From: UBA2357 sp041916775
GTDB lineage: Bacteria > Pseudomonadota > Gammaproteobacteria > Burkholderiales > Rhodocyclaceae
Assembly (NCBI GenBank): GCA_041916775.1
Contig: JAYRYZ010000002.1
Coordinates: forward strand, 1 to 64,000
Direction: 5' to 3'
DNA: 64,000 nt
Positions 18,056-28,356 of this stretch are shown piece by piece. The position numbers were made by a program, and so were the translations under genes. A model generated the notes under the pieces. It saw only the letters and a list, made by a program, of their open reading frames with translations, was not told the DNA's origin and made no database searches. Position 1 is the stretch's first letter. Every line of letters begins with the position of its first letter.

Positions 18056-19009
18056 CTATTGCGCGGTGAGCTTGTCGGAGTTGGTGAAGGTCCAGGTGCG
18101 GGTGATCTCGATGATGTCCGTATCCGCGCGGATGTCGGGCGGAAAGGCGGAGAACGGTGCGGCGAGCCGCACGATGTTGAGCGCGGCCTCGTCCAGCACG
18201 GGCTTTCCGGAGGAGCGCTGGATCTCGACCTTCTCGAGCGAGCCGTCGGCGCGGATCACCACCGATACGAGCAGACTGCCGTACATGCGGCCACGCGCGG
18301 CCTCGGGGTAGTTGAGCGTGCCGACGCGCTCGATCTTCTGGCGCCAGTCTTCCACATAACGGGCGAAGCGGTACTCGCGCGTGCGTGCGCCGATGAACTG
18401 CTTGCGCGGGCGCTTGGCGTACTCGTTGAGGCTGCGGTCGATCTGTGCCTCGAGCTTGGCCACGGCGGCGGCACTATCCAACAGGTCCAGCCCGGAGACC
18501 GGCGCGGGTTCGGGTTGCGAAAGCGGCGGTGGGCTGTTCTCGCTGCGTTTGATGGCCGGTTTCTGCGCCTTGTCGTTCGTCAGCACCGGCGCCTTGGGTT
18601 TCTCGATCTTGGGAGGTTCCTGCATTTTGCGCGCGTCGGCAAGGGCGTCGCCATCCTTGCGCGCGTCCTGGGGCGGAACCGGCGTGGTCGGACGCACGGA
18701 TTCGTCGGTGCTGCCGCCGCCATCGAGGTTGGCCTGTGCGAGCACCTCGGCCTGGTCGGGAGCCTTTGCATGGCGCGCGTTGACCAGCACCACCTCCAGG
18801 CTGCTGTCGCGGTTGCGTGGCTGCTCCAGTCCAGGGGGCCGGAACTGCACGCTGAGCGCCACGCCGTGCAGCAGCAGCGAGATCACGATCGCGATGTTGA
18901 AGCGCCAGTCGCCCAGCAGCCATGCAGGTAGCCGCCGGGAAGTGCGAGCCGCGGCCCGGGGGGCTGCGGCGTTGCGATGCGTGGGCGATGCTGTGCGCGC
19001 TCTCTTCAT
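18056..19009 (-). CDS. TonB-family energy-transducer protein
   Basis: A 317-residue protein with the TonB layout: basic N-terminus, one membrane helix (about 35-53, AIVISLLLHGVALSVQF, including the His typical of TonB anchors), a long Pro/Lys-rich periplasmic region and a C-terminal TonB domain (YPEAARGRMYGSLLVSVVI through ITRTWTF). TonB proteins pass proton-motive energy from ExbB/ExbD to outer-membrane transporters. No exbB/exbD or receptor gene is nearby. It lies 9 bp after the RNB ribonuclease gene and 25 bp before aroE. Whether it serves transport or another envelope task cannot be read here. Confidence 0.85.
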   Translation of the reverse strand: MKRARTASPTHRNAAAPRAAARTSRRLPAWLLGDWRFNIAIVISLLLHGVALSVQFRPPGLEQPRNRDSSLEVVLVNARHAKAPDQAEVLAQANLDGGGSTDESVRPTTPVPPQDARKDGDALADARKMQEPPKIEKPKAPVLTNDKAQKPAIKRSENSPPPLSQPEPAPVSGLDLLDSAAAVAKLEAQIDRSLNEYAKRPRKQFIGARTREYRFARYVEDWRQKIERVGTLNYPEAARGRMYGSLLVSVVIRADGSLEKVEIQRSSGKPVLDEAALNIVRLAAPFSAFPPDIRADTDIIEITRTWTFTNSDKLTAQ

Positions 19010-19018
19010 CGGCAGGGG

Positions 19019-20926
19019 TCAGCTATTCTCCGCGATCACGCTCGCAAGCGTCTCCGCGTCCGGCTCCGCAAGCGTTTCAACAAAGTGCAGTTCCAGTTCG
19101 ACGTCGAGGAGGTCGCTACGCCCGACCGAGAGCAGGACCCTCGAGCCCGGGATGTGCGGTGGCAGCGAAGATACCTTGATGACGACCGGCAACTTCTCGA
19201 GCCGCACGACGTTGTCGCGCAGGACTTGTGCCCCGATGTGCACGACTGCGTTCTGGCGCAGCCAGCGTATGCACCAGTAGCGTTCCATCTGGCGCTGGAA
19301 CTCGGCATAGGCCGCGTAGGTGAGCTCGAAATCGCGCAGTGCCGCCATCAGGTCGGTGGAGCGCGGTGCGAACGGCGCCTCAGTGCCGGACAGGACCGCG
19401 ATGATCTGCCACTGGTTGACCAGATCCACGTAGCGACGCAGCGGCGAGCTCGACCATGCGTAGCAATCGACGCCGAGCGCGTCGTGCGGTTCGGCGTGGG
19501 TGGTCATGCGCACCTTGCCGCCGCTCTGGGCGCGATACAGGCCGGGAACTCCGGCCTCGTCGAGCAGCTTGCCCCAGGTCGCGTTGGCGAGAATCATCAG
19601 CTCGGACACCAGCTTGTCGAGCGGCGAGCCGCGTTTGCGCTGGCTGATGCTGATCGCGCCCGGGCCGTCCGGCGTCTGCGCATCCCAGTCCACGTAGAAG
19701 TTGAAGTCCATCTGGTTCTGGTTGGCGCTGGCCTTGCCGCGGCCGGCCTCCAGGATGGTGGCGAGGTCCCACAACAGGGTGAGCTCGCGCTTCCATTCGA
19801 ACTCGGGCACGCCGTGCTCGAGGGTCTCCTCGTTGAACAGCGGCTCGATGTCGTGATGGCGCAGGTTGGCAACGATGGGTACGCGCTCGATCCGGCTCTC
19901 GTGCGACAGGATTGCCAGGGCGGGAGACACATTCAGGTAGAGCGACACCGCGGGGCACTCACGGCCGGCAGCAAGGGTGAAGCGCTCGACCACCGCGTCC
20001 GGCAGCATGGTGATCTTGTTGCCAGGCATATACACCGTGGACAGGCGCCGCCTGGCGATCGTGTCGAGCGCCGAGCCGCGTGCGAAGCCGAGCCCGGGGG
20101 CCGCGATATGGATGCCGATGCGCCAGCCGCCGCCCGCTTGGGCTGTGATCGAGAAGGCGTCGTCAATCTCGGTGGTGGTGGCGTCGTCGATCGAGAATGC
20201 AGCGACCTCAGCTCGCGGCAATGTCGGCTCTGCGTCGGGCAGCGAGAAGGCGGGAAAGTCCGTGCCCTCAGGGAAGTGCTCGAACAGGAAGCGCCGGTAG
20301 TGAAACGCGTAGCTCGAGTCGAACGCGCCGCACTCGAGCATGAGCCGCGCGGCGGAGAGTCCGGTATCGACGCAGGCGGCCTCCAGCGCCTTGGCCTCGA
20401 TGCGGTTGCGATCCGGTCGGTAAAGCAGCGGGTCGAGCATGTCGCGCAGCGCGGCCGGCAGCCTGCGAGCGACGAGGTCCGCGCGCATGGCCTCCATCGC
20501 CTCGGTCTGCTGGCGTTTCTTCTCCAAGCCGGCCAGCGCTGCCTTCAGGATGTCGGGCGGCGCCTTGCGGAAGCGACCGCGTCCCTTGCGATGGAAGTAC
20601 ATCGGCGATGCGTGTAGCCGCAGCAGCAGGGTGGCACTCTCCACTGGCGTGGGGGAGCGGCCGTAGTAGTCCTGCGCGAGCTCGACGAAGCCGAATTCCT
20701 CCTCGCCACAGACCTCCCAGAGGAAGTCGGCGTCGAGCGTCTCGCTCGCCGCCTCCGCACGCTCCAGCAGCGCGCCCGGCCCAGGCTCCCGGAACTCCAG
20801 CAGGACGTGGCTGGACTTGAGCTTCACGCGCTTGCCGTGGGACGTTTCCACCTGCAAGGACGAATCATTGTCCGACAACACCGTCCCGGCCTTGAAAGCC
20901 CCGCTTTCCTCAAACAGCACAAACAT
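19019..20926 (-). CDS. RNB-domain ribonuclease (RNase II/R family)
   Basis: A 635-residue exoribonuclease-like protein. The RNB catalytic centre appears as IDDATTTEIDDAFSI, whose aspartates bind catalytic metal, followed by IHIAAPGLGFARGSALD and TVYMPGNKITMLPDAV. YAWSSSPLRRYVDLVNQWQI carries the conserved Ser/Arg/Asp run. The N-terminal ~150 residues do not look like the usual cold-shock pair and are specific to this subgroup. The protein ends shortly after a beta-rich, S1-like tail. ATG 20926 is preceded by AAGG; a TTG one codon earlier is unlikely. First gene of the operon with tonB, aroE and mtgA, divergent from the ZapG-like gene. Confidence 0.88.
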   Translation of the reverse strand: MFVLFEESGAFKAGTVLSDNDSSLQVETSHGKRVKLKSSHVLLEFREPGPGALLERAEAASETLDADFLWEVCGEEEFGFVELAQDYYGRSPTPVESATLLLRLHASPMYFHRKGRGRFRKAPPDILKAALAGLEKKRQQTEAMEAMRADLVARRLPAALRDMLDPLLYRPDRNRIEAKALEAACVDTGLSAARLMLECGAFDSSYAFHYRRFLFEHFPEGTDFPAFSLPDAEPTLPRAEVAAFSIDDATTTEIDDAFSITAQAGGGWRIGIHIAAPGLGFARGSALDTIARRRLSTVYMPGNKITMLPDAVVERFTLAAGRECPAVSLYLNVSPALAILSHESRIERVPIVANLRHHDIEPLFNEETLEHGVPEFEWKRELTLLWDLATILEAGRGKASANQNQMDFNFYVDWDAQTPDGPGAISISQRKRGSPLDKLVSELMILANATWGKLLDEAGVPGLYRAQSGGKVRMTTHAEPHDALGVDCYAWSSSPLRRYVDLVNQWQIIAVLSGTEAPFAPRSTDLMAALRDFELTYAAYAEFQRQMERYWCIRWLRQNAVVHIGAQVLRDNVVRLEKLPVVIKVSSLPPHIPGSRVLLSVGRSDLLDVELELHFVETLAEPDAETLASVIAENS

Positions 20927-21082
20927 CAATTACCGCCTTCGATCGATTGGCCCAACAGTTTATCAGGCCGGACCGCAGCGGGCGCGTGCCGTTCATGGCG
21001 CACGGCGGGAGTTGGAGGCGTATACTCGTGTTTCCGGGAATCGATATGGCGGTCAGATGAAACCGCCCGCATGGGGGAGAGC

Positions 21083-21667
21083 ATGAACGAGCAGGCGTGG
21101 TGGGTGATTGCGATCGTCGCAGTGGTGACCAGCGGCGTGATCGGATTCTTCATCGGACGGGCTGGCGGCGCCGGGCGTGGCCGTGTCGACGAGCTGGAGG
21201 AGGCGCTGGCACGCGAGAAAGCGGCGCTCGAGGCCTACAAGGAGAAGGTCGACGCCCATTTCGACAAGACGGCCGGGCTGTTCGTGTCCATGGCGGGTTC
21301 CTACAAGTCCCTGTTCGAACACCTCGCAAACGGTTACGAGGCGCTCGCGCCGGGGGGCGCACGTGGGGTGTTCAAGGAGCGGATCGAGACCATGCTGGCG
21401 GCACCAGCCAAGGCTAACGACGAAGCCGCTGCAGAGACCGTGGGGCCGGCTGCCGTCGTGGCCGCCGCCACCGGTGCAATCGTAACCGGGCCGGAGCCTG
21501 AGCCGGTCGCTGGGGCAACCCATGGGGCAACCGACGGGGCGGCGCAGGAGGCGACTGCCGATGAAGGGGCCGCTGCGTTGCAGGCCGAGTCCTCGCGGGA
21601 TGATGCCGGTGAGGGCATCGGCGTTGCTGAGGCGGATTCGGCGAAACCCACCGGGCATGTCGGCTGA
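21083..21667 (+). CDS. YhcB/ZapG-like (DUF1043) inner-membrane protein
   Basis: A 194-residue protein with a single N-terminal membrane helix (about 5-25, WWVIAIVAVVTSGVIGFFIG) ending in a GR-rich turn, then a coiled-coil segment (VDELEEALAREKAALEAYKE) and an FDKTAGLFVSMAGSYKSLFEHLA block, the DUF1043 signature. The C-terminal third is low-complexity Ala/Gly/Glu, making it longer than E. coli YhcB (about 132 residues). YhcB/ZapG links cell division and envelope growth. ATG 21083 follows GGGGGAGAGC, a very strong ribosome binding site. Confidence 0.82.
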   Translation: MNEQAWWVIAIVAVVTSGVIGFFIGRAGGAGRGRVDELEEALAREKAALEAYKEKVDAHFDKTAGLFVSMAGSYKSLFEHLANGYEALAPGGARGVFKERIETMLAAPAKANDEAAAETVGPAAVVAAATGAIVTGPEPEPVAGATHGATDGAAQEATADEGAAALQAESSRDDAGEGIGVAEADSAKPTGHVG

Positions 21668-21670
21668 GGC

Positions 21671-21686
21671 CGTGAGCAATTTCACG
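21671..21686. promoter_or_regulatory. CRP/Vfr-like inverted repeat
   Basis: CGTGA-GCAATT-TCACG matches the GTGA-N6-TCAC core and spacing of CRP-family operators with perfect symmetry. It lies just after the stop of the ZapG-like gene and 97 bp before the solute-binding protein gene, a position suited to activating the latter. Chance occurrence cannot be excluded. Confidence 0.35.
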
Positions 21687-21751
21687 CAGCAGGCTGTTCA
21701 GTAGCCGCAGCAGCCTTGTGACGGGTGACAGCGCGGGTTCGGCAAGTCATA

Positions 21752-21776
21752 CTTTGGTAATAGGTTCATACCAAGG
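21752..21776 (+). promoter_or_regulatory. hairpin overlapping the Shine-Dalgarno of the solute-binding protein gene
   Basis: CTTTGGTA (21752-21759) pairs with TACCAAGG (21769-21776), seven Watson-Crick pairs and one weak pair, around a 9-nt loop. The 3' arm contains AAGG, the only plausible ribosome binding site for ATG 21783, six bases downstream. Folding would hide it. A protein-binding inverted repeat is the alternative reading. Confidence 0.4.
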
Positions 21777-21782
21777 TTTGCG

Positions 21783-22544
21783 ATGCTCGCGTTGCTGCGC
21801 TCCTTTCTCGTTGTACTGATCTTCCTTGCTCCACCGCTCGCCAGGGCGGACGAGTTGGTGGTGTTGCTGACACCCCGCTCCACACCGTTTTCAGCGCTGG
21901 ACGAGAACGGACGGCTGTCAGGTTTCAACGTCGACATCGCCAACGCGATCTGCCGCGAGCTTGCCCGGCCGTGCAGTCTGAAGGCACTGACCTTCCCCGA
22001 GATCATTCCCGAGATTGCGGCGGGCCGCGCGCACATCGGCATCGCCAATTTTCTCCGTACGCCGGAGCGGGAACGCCTGGTTGCCTTCTCCGTGCCCTAC
22101 TGGCGCTCCACATCGTCCCTGATCGGTCCGCCGGGCGTCGTCGTGGACGACCTGGCCGCGTTGATCGCGCACAACCCGGTGTGTGTGATCAGCGATTCAG
22201 CGCAGATGCGTTTCCTGCAAGAGCATGCGGGCGCCAACGCCGGACGATTGCAGGCGCTGGCGTCAAACCAGGCGGTGCTGGATGCGCTCGTTGCCGGGAC
22301 CTGTCGTGTTGCGCTGATGCCGACCATGCAGGCGCTGCCGTTCCTGCAATCCCAGGTGGGGGCAGGATTCGGCTTCCTCGCGCAGCCACGCATGGACCGC
22401 GGTCTCGGCGGGGACGTGTTGATTGCGCTGACTCAGGGCGACAAGGCGCTCAAGGAAGGCGTCGATCGTGCGATCGCCCGACTGATAGACAGCGGCGAGC
22501 ACGAGAGGATTACCCGCAAGTATTTTCCCTTCAGCATCCTCTGA
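21783..22544 (+). CDS. periplasmic solute-binding protein (family 3 type)
   Basis: A 253-residue secreted protein. Residues 1-22 are a signal peptide with a likely cleavage after ARA. The mature part has the family-3 binding fold: an opening beta strand, PFSALDENGRLSGFNVDIAN (ligand-site region), IPEIAAGRAHIGIANFLRTP and ERITRKYFPF near the end. Such proteins normally feed polar amino acid ABC transporters, but no permease or ATPase gene is nearby. Instead the stop codon is followed after three bases by the ATG of a membrane GGDEF/EAL protein. A sensing rather than transport role is inferred. Confidence 0.85.
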   Translation: MLALLRSFLVVLIFLAPPLARADELVVLLTPRSTPFSALDENGRLSGFNVDIANAICRELARPCSLKALTFPEIIPEIAAGRAHIGIANFLRTPERERLVAFSVPYWRSTSSLIGPPGVVVDDLAALIAHNPVCVISDSAQMRFLQEHAGANAGRLQALASNQAVLDALVAGTCRVALMPTMQALPFLQSQVGAGFGFLAQPRMDRGLGGDVLIALTQGDKALKEGVDRAIARLIDSGEHERITRKYFPFSIL

Positions 22545-22547
22545 GTG

Positions 22548-24674
22548 ATGACGAAGGTGTCCCGCGCGGTGTTGCCGCAATCCGCTCCGGAGGGCACGGC
22601 CGACGGGCGCCTGTCGTTGCGCAAGTTCTCGCTCTGGGTGACCGTGCTCACCGCTGTCGGCATGGCGGTGGGACTGCTTCTGGTCGTGATCGTGTCGGAC
22701 TCGGTGATCCGCCTTGCAGAGCAGGGCGGGGACGTCTCTGCGCGCCAGCGGATGGAGGAACTGCGCGCGATCGGCAACCTCGAGCGTCTGATCGCGTTGG
22801 GAGATCAACTCGTCGAGGAGCGTGAGGGCGCGCGTGCCCGTACGCTGGCGAACACCATGCAGGCGCTGGCGATGCAGCCGGCGGCTGGGGGGCGCGAGGT
22901 GAACCCTGCGGTGGCGGACACCTTCGAGGTGGTGCGTGAGCTTCAGGCGATCCGTGAGGCACAGCGCGTCGGCACAACCGCAGGTGGACTGGGCGAGACC
23001 GAGCATGCACGCGTCAGGGAAGTCTGGAATGCACACCGCAACCGGCTCAAGGCGGTCGCGGACGATACTGCAGTGGGTCTGGTGCAGACGGTGACGGAAA
23101 GTTCGCGGGCGATCGTGCAGGGCTCCAGGCTGGTGCTGACGGTTGCCGTCGTCGGCACGCTATTGGCGGGCATCATCGGGCTGCTGTTGGTCGTGACGGT
23201 GCGACGTCAGTTGCTGGGCCCGTTGATGGCGATCTCGGACTACCTCGTGGGTTTGCGCAAGGGCGTCGATGCCGGCCTGGCGTTGCCGGTCGCGCGCAGC
23301 CGCGAGGTTGCCGATGTGGTTGATGCCGTTTCGCAGCTCGCCACGGCGCAGCACGCGCTGGAGCGTGCTGCGCTGCATGACCCGCTCACTGGCCTGTCCA
23401 ACCGCTACGGGCTGGAGGCACGCATGGAGCAGGCGATGCACCATGCACGGCGGATGGGGCTGAAGCTCGCGGTGATGTTCATCGACCTCGACCGCTTCAA
23501 GGCGATCAACGATTCACTCGGCCACGTCAATGGCGACCAGCTGCTGCGCATCATGGCGGACCGCTTTAGCGGTTGCCTGCGCGATACCGACATGGTTGCG
23601 CGTCTCGGCGGGGACGAGTTCGTGGTGGTGATGACCGACCTCGTGCGCGCGTCGGACGCCGTCAATGTGGCGGAGAAGCTCCTCGATTCGGCACAGCGGC
23701 CGCTGCGTCTGGAAGGCATCGAGATGCAGGTGACCGCGTCGTTGGGCGTGTGTTTCTTCCCTGACGACGGTAAGGACGCCGTCACCCTGATGAAGCATGC
23801 GGATATCGCGATGTACCAGGCGAAGTCTGCAGGGCGCTCCAACTTCAAGTTCTTCAGTCCCGAGATGAACAGCGCGGTGGCGCACCGCCTGGGGTTGGAA
23901 AGCGAGCTACGGCGCGCGCTCGACCGCAACGAGTTCGAGCTCTTCTATCAGCCGCAGATCTCGGCCTCGAGCGGGCGGCTAGAGGCGGCCGAGGCGCTCA
24001 TCCGCTGGCGGCGCGAGAACGGCACCCTGGTGTCGCCGATCGAGTTCATCCCCATCGCCGAGGAGAGTGCGCTCGTAAGCCGTATCGGCGAGTGGGTGCT
24101 GTGCGAGGCGTGTGCGCAGCTCGCGGCCTGGCGGGCACGCGGTGCCCAGACACTGCGCATCTCCGTGAACCTGTCGGTACGACAATTGCGCGACCCGGCT
24201 CTGGCGCCCTTTGTTGCGGCGCTGTTGCAGAAGCACGCGCTGCCGCCGGCTGCGCTGGAGCTCGAGATCACGGAGAGCGCCGCAATGGAGGATCCGGAGG
24301 CCTCCATCCGCAACCTGGGAGCGCTGCGTGCGCTCGGCGTATCGCTCGCGATCGATGATTTCGGTACCGGCTATTCGTCGCTCGCCTATCTCAAGCTCCT
24401 GCCGATCGACCGCCTGAAGCTCGACCGCAGCTTCGTCAGCGAGCTCGAGATCGACCCGGACGATGCCACGATCTGCGCGGCCACGGTCGGTCTCGCACAC
24501 AATCTGCGCATGGAGCTGATTGCCGAGGGCGTGGAGACCGCGGCGCAGGCGGACTACCTGCGCGAGCTCGGCTGTGACCTGCTGCAGGGCTATTACTTCC
24601 ACAAGCCGCTGAGTCTCGCGGCGTTCTCGCAGCTGCTTGAACAGTCGCGCGTCGTCCCCGGCCTGGCTGCATGA
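22548..24674 (+). CDS. membrane-bound diguanylate cyclase/phosphodiesterase (GGDEF-EAL)
   Basis: A 708-residue c-di-GMP enzyme. Two membrane helices (about 25-48 and 185-208) bracket a ~135-residue periplasmic domain; a short HAMP-like linker follows. The GGDEF domain has an intact active site, GGDEF at 354-358. The EAL domain has EAL at 482-484 plus ELEITESA, DDFGTGYSSLAYLKLLP and EGVETA motifs, so both synthesis and breakdown are plausible. I see no obvious RxxD inhibition site before GGDEF. Start is ATG 22548 (GTG 22545 is immediately adjacent). It is coupled to the solute-binding protein gene and converges on the methyltransferase gene with 7 bp between stops. Confidence 0.92.
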   Translation: MTKVSRAVLPQSAPEGTADGRLSLRKFSLWVTVLTAVGMAVGLLLVVIVSDSVIRLAEQGGDVSARQRMEELRAIGNLERLIALGDQLVEEREGARARTLANTMQALAMQPAAGGREVNPAVADTFEVVRELQAIREAQRVGTTAGGLGETEHARVREVWNAHRNRLKAVADDTAVGLVQTVTESSRAIVQGSRLVLTVAVVGTLLAGIIGLLLVVTVRRQLLGPLMAISDYLVGLRKGVDAGLALPVARSREVADVVDAVSQLATAQHALERAALHDPLTGLSNRYGLEARMEQAMHHARRMGLKLAVMFIDLDRFKAINDSLGHVNGDQLLRIMADRFSGCLRDTDMVARLGGDEFVVVMTDLVRASDAVNVAEKLLDSAQRPLRLEGIEMQVTASLGVCFFPDDGKDAVTLMKHADIAMYQAKSAGRSNFKFFSPEMNSAVAHRLGLESELRRALDRNEFELFYQPQISASSGRLEAAEALIRWRRENGTLVSPIEFIPIAEESALVSRIGEWVLCEACAQLAAWRARGAQTLRISVNLSVRQLRDPALAPFVAALLQKHALPPAALELEITESAAMEDPEASIRNLGALRALGVSLAIDDFGTGYSSLAYLKLLPIDRLKLDRSFVSELEIDPDDATICAATVGLAHNLRMELIAEGVETAAQADYLRELGCDLLQGYYFHKPLSLAAFSQLLEQSRVVPGLAA

Positions 24675-24681
24675 GCCAGCG

Positions 24682-25515
24682 TCAGATTGCCGGCATCGCA
24701 GATGCGACGAGGGCGCTGGCGTTTAGGGCGTAGCCGGCGCCTTCGCGATGGGCGTCCAGCAAGTCGGCCACGGCCTCGCGCACGGCGATGAGTTTCGCCG
24801 CCGGTAGCTGTGACAAGGACTCGGCTGCGCCGCCGGCGAGATCCAGAAAGGCCTGCCAGTAGTCGTCCGCGCTGTCGAAGCGGCAGCGGAAGGTGCATTC
24901 GGACATGTTCACCGAAACGAACCCGGCTTCGACGAGTAGCGTCTTCAGCACCGCCGGCTCGCCCATGCGGAACACCGAAGGCCGCGCCACCCTTGGCGCC
25001 GGCAAGACGCGGGCGATCGCATCCTGGGCAACGCCGATGAGTGGCACGTTCTCGCGCACCCCCCACACCGAAAGCACCAGGCGCCCATCCGGGCGCAGCA
25101 CGCGGCGGATTTCGGCGAGCGCCTTCGCCGGGTGCGGAAACATGAACAGCGCGAGCCCCGCGAGCACACGGTCCACGCTGGCGTCCGCAAGGCATAGGTG
25201 CTCCGCATCCGCGGCGGTGTAGAGAAGCCCGTTGCCCAGCGAGTCGCGTGCCGTGATCAGCATGCGCTCGGCGATGTCGGTGGCGATCACCTGCCCGGCC
25301 TTGCCGACCACAGCGGCAGCGGGACCGGCGAGCAGGCCGGGCCCGCTGGCAAGATCCAGTACCTGATGGCCGGGGGCGAGCTCCGCTGCGCCGATGACGG
25401 CTTCGGCAAGCGCGGAGCGCAGTCCGGCGCCGAAAGCGTAGCGCTCCGCGATGCGGTTGAAACCAGCGCGTTCGAGCGCCTTGAAGCGACGCACATCGAA
25501 GTCCCCGCTACTCAT
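24682..25515 (-). CDS. SAM-dependent class I methyltransferase
   Basis: A 277-residue protein with the UbiE/COQ5-like fold. The SAM-binding motif is VLDLASGPGLLAGPAA (about 52-67), followed by an ATDIAERML acidic strand end and a DASVDRVLAGLALFMFPHP motif-II region. LRPDGRLVLSVWG is the typical motif III. The substrate cannot be deduced. ATG 25515 overlaps the stop of the upstream esterase gene (ATGA), so the two are translationally coupled. Longer in-frame starts run through the esterase gene and are rejected. Confidence 0.85.
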   Translation of the reverse strand: MSSGDFDVRRFKALERAGFNRIAERYAFGAGLRSALAEAVIGAAELAPGHQVLDLASGPGLLAGPAAAVVGKAGQVIATDIAERMLITARDSLGNGLLYTAADAEHLCLADASVDRVLAGLALFMFPHPAKALAEIRRVLRPDGRLVLSVWGVRENVPLIGVAQDAIARVLPAPRVARPSVFRMGEPAVLKTLLVEAGFVSVNMSECTFRCRFDSADDYWQAFLDLAGGAAESLSQLPAAKLIAVREAVADLLDAHREGAGYALNASALVASAMPAI

Positions 25516-26096
25516 CGGGCACGCTCCGCGAAGTCGATCACCGCGTCGAGCATCTCCGGCCAGCGGCTGAAGCCATGATCGCCACCGTCGAACACGCTCT
25601 GGCGAGCGCCTGCATAGCGGGCCACCGCGGCACGGTAGTCGAGCACCTCGTCGCCCGTCTCGACCATCAGCCAGAAGCGCTCGGGGCGGCTGAGCTCCGG
25701 CAGTTCGAGCGCACGCAGTTCGGCGATGTGCCCGTGGGTGAAATCGAAGGTCTCGCCGGTGTACATGTTGGTCTGCGTGCCGACGTAGGCCTCGAGCGAA
25801 AGTGGCGCGACGACCGCCGGGTTCACCAGCACCGCGTCGAGGTCCCACGTCTCGGCGAGCCAGGTTGCGTAGTAGCCGCCGAGCGAGCTGCCGACAAGCG
25901 TGGGGCGGTGGGTGGGGTTGGCGGCCAGCTGGCGGCGGATCTCCTCTTCCGCCAGCGCGATTGCGGCGCGCGGCGACACCGGAAGCTGCTCGCACCAGAA
26001 GGCGTCTGCGAGGCCACGTGCGGCCATGCGTTCCTTCAGTGCCCGCGCCTTGATCGAGGCGGGGGCGGAGCGGAAGCCGTGGAGGTAGATGATCAT
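25512..26096 (-). CDS. YqiA-like alpha/beta hydrolase (esterase)
   Basis: A 194-residue alpha/beta hydrolase of the YqiA/YcfP type. MIIYLHGFRSAPAS supplies the HG oxyanion motif; the nucleophile elbow is GSSLGG with Ser71. A C-terminal FDGGDHGFSRW supplies the catalytic His. The family includes small-ester hydrolases of uncertain natural substrate. I chose ATG 26096 because GGAGAA precedes it by 8 nt. It overlaps the methyltransferase gene by 4 bp. Confidence 0.88.
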   Translation of the reverse strand: MIIYLHGFRSAPASIKARALKERMAARGLADAFWCEQLPVSPRAAIALAEEEIRRQLAANPTHRPTLVGSSLGGYYATWLAETWDLDAVLVNPAVVAPLSLEAYVGTQTNMYTGETFDFTHGHIAELRALELPELSRPERFWLMVETGDEVLDYRAAVARYAGARQSVFDGGDHGFSRWPEMLDAVIDFAERAR

Positions 26097-26162
26097 TTGC
26101 GGGGTTCTCCCGATGTGCGTGGTGTGTGAGCGCGTCATCTGCAGCTGCGCAACCGCGGATGC

Positions 26163-26201
26163 AAAAAACGCCGAACCCGCATGTGTGCGTGATTCGGCGT
26201 T
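26163..26201 (-). terminator. Rho-independent terminator after the tRNA gene
   Basis: Read on the minus strand, AACGCCGAA and TTCGGCGTT form a perfect 9-bp stem (plus-strand arms 26167-26175 and 26193-26201) followed directly by a run of six T. It begins seven bases past the tRNA CCA end. It would end the rpsU-yqeY-dnaG-rpoD-tRNA transcript. Confidence 0.85.
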
Positions 26202-26207
26202 GCGATG

Positions 26208-26284
26208 TGGTGGGCCGTACAGGGCTTGAACCTGTGACCAATCGATTATGAGTCGACTGCTCTGACCAACTGAGCTAACGGCCC
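26208..26284 (-). tRNA. tRNA with CAU anticodon, probably tRNA-Ile2 (lysidine type)
   Basis: A complete 77-nt cloverleaf with encoded CCA. The acceptor stem is GGGCCGT/ACGGCCC, the D arm TTAGCTCAGTTGGTCAGAGC, the anticodon loop CTCATAA (CAU at plus-strand 26250-26248) and the T arm GGTTCAAGC. CAU can mean elongator Met or Ile2. The C4-G69 and C5-G68 acceptor pairs and the similarity to E. coli ileX favour Ile2, whose C34 is changed to lysidine by TilS. Its 5' end is seven bases after the rpoD stop, with no room for its own promoter. Confidence 0.92.
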
Positions 26285-26291
26285 CGCGTGA

Positions 26292-28298
<2,007 letters not shown>

Positions 28299-28356
28299 GG
28301 CACTCCTTGATTCAGGGGAGGTCAACTTTGGGAAACCGAAAATTATACCAGAAAAT

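Noticed and set aside
18977..20617. 546-codon frame antisense to the RNB ribonuclease
   Set aside because: Shadow frame; Arg/Val/Glu-rich without domains.
21021..21026. TATACT as a -10 box for the ZapG-like gene
   Set aside because: A good hexamer, but no -35-like sequence lies 16-19 bp upstream, so I did not call a promoter.
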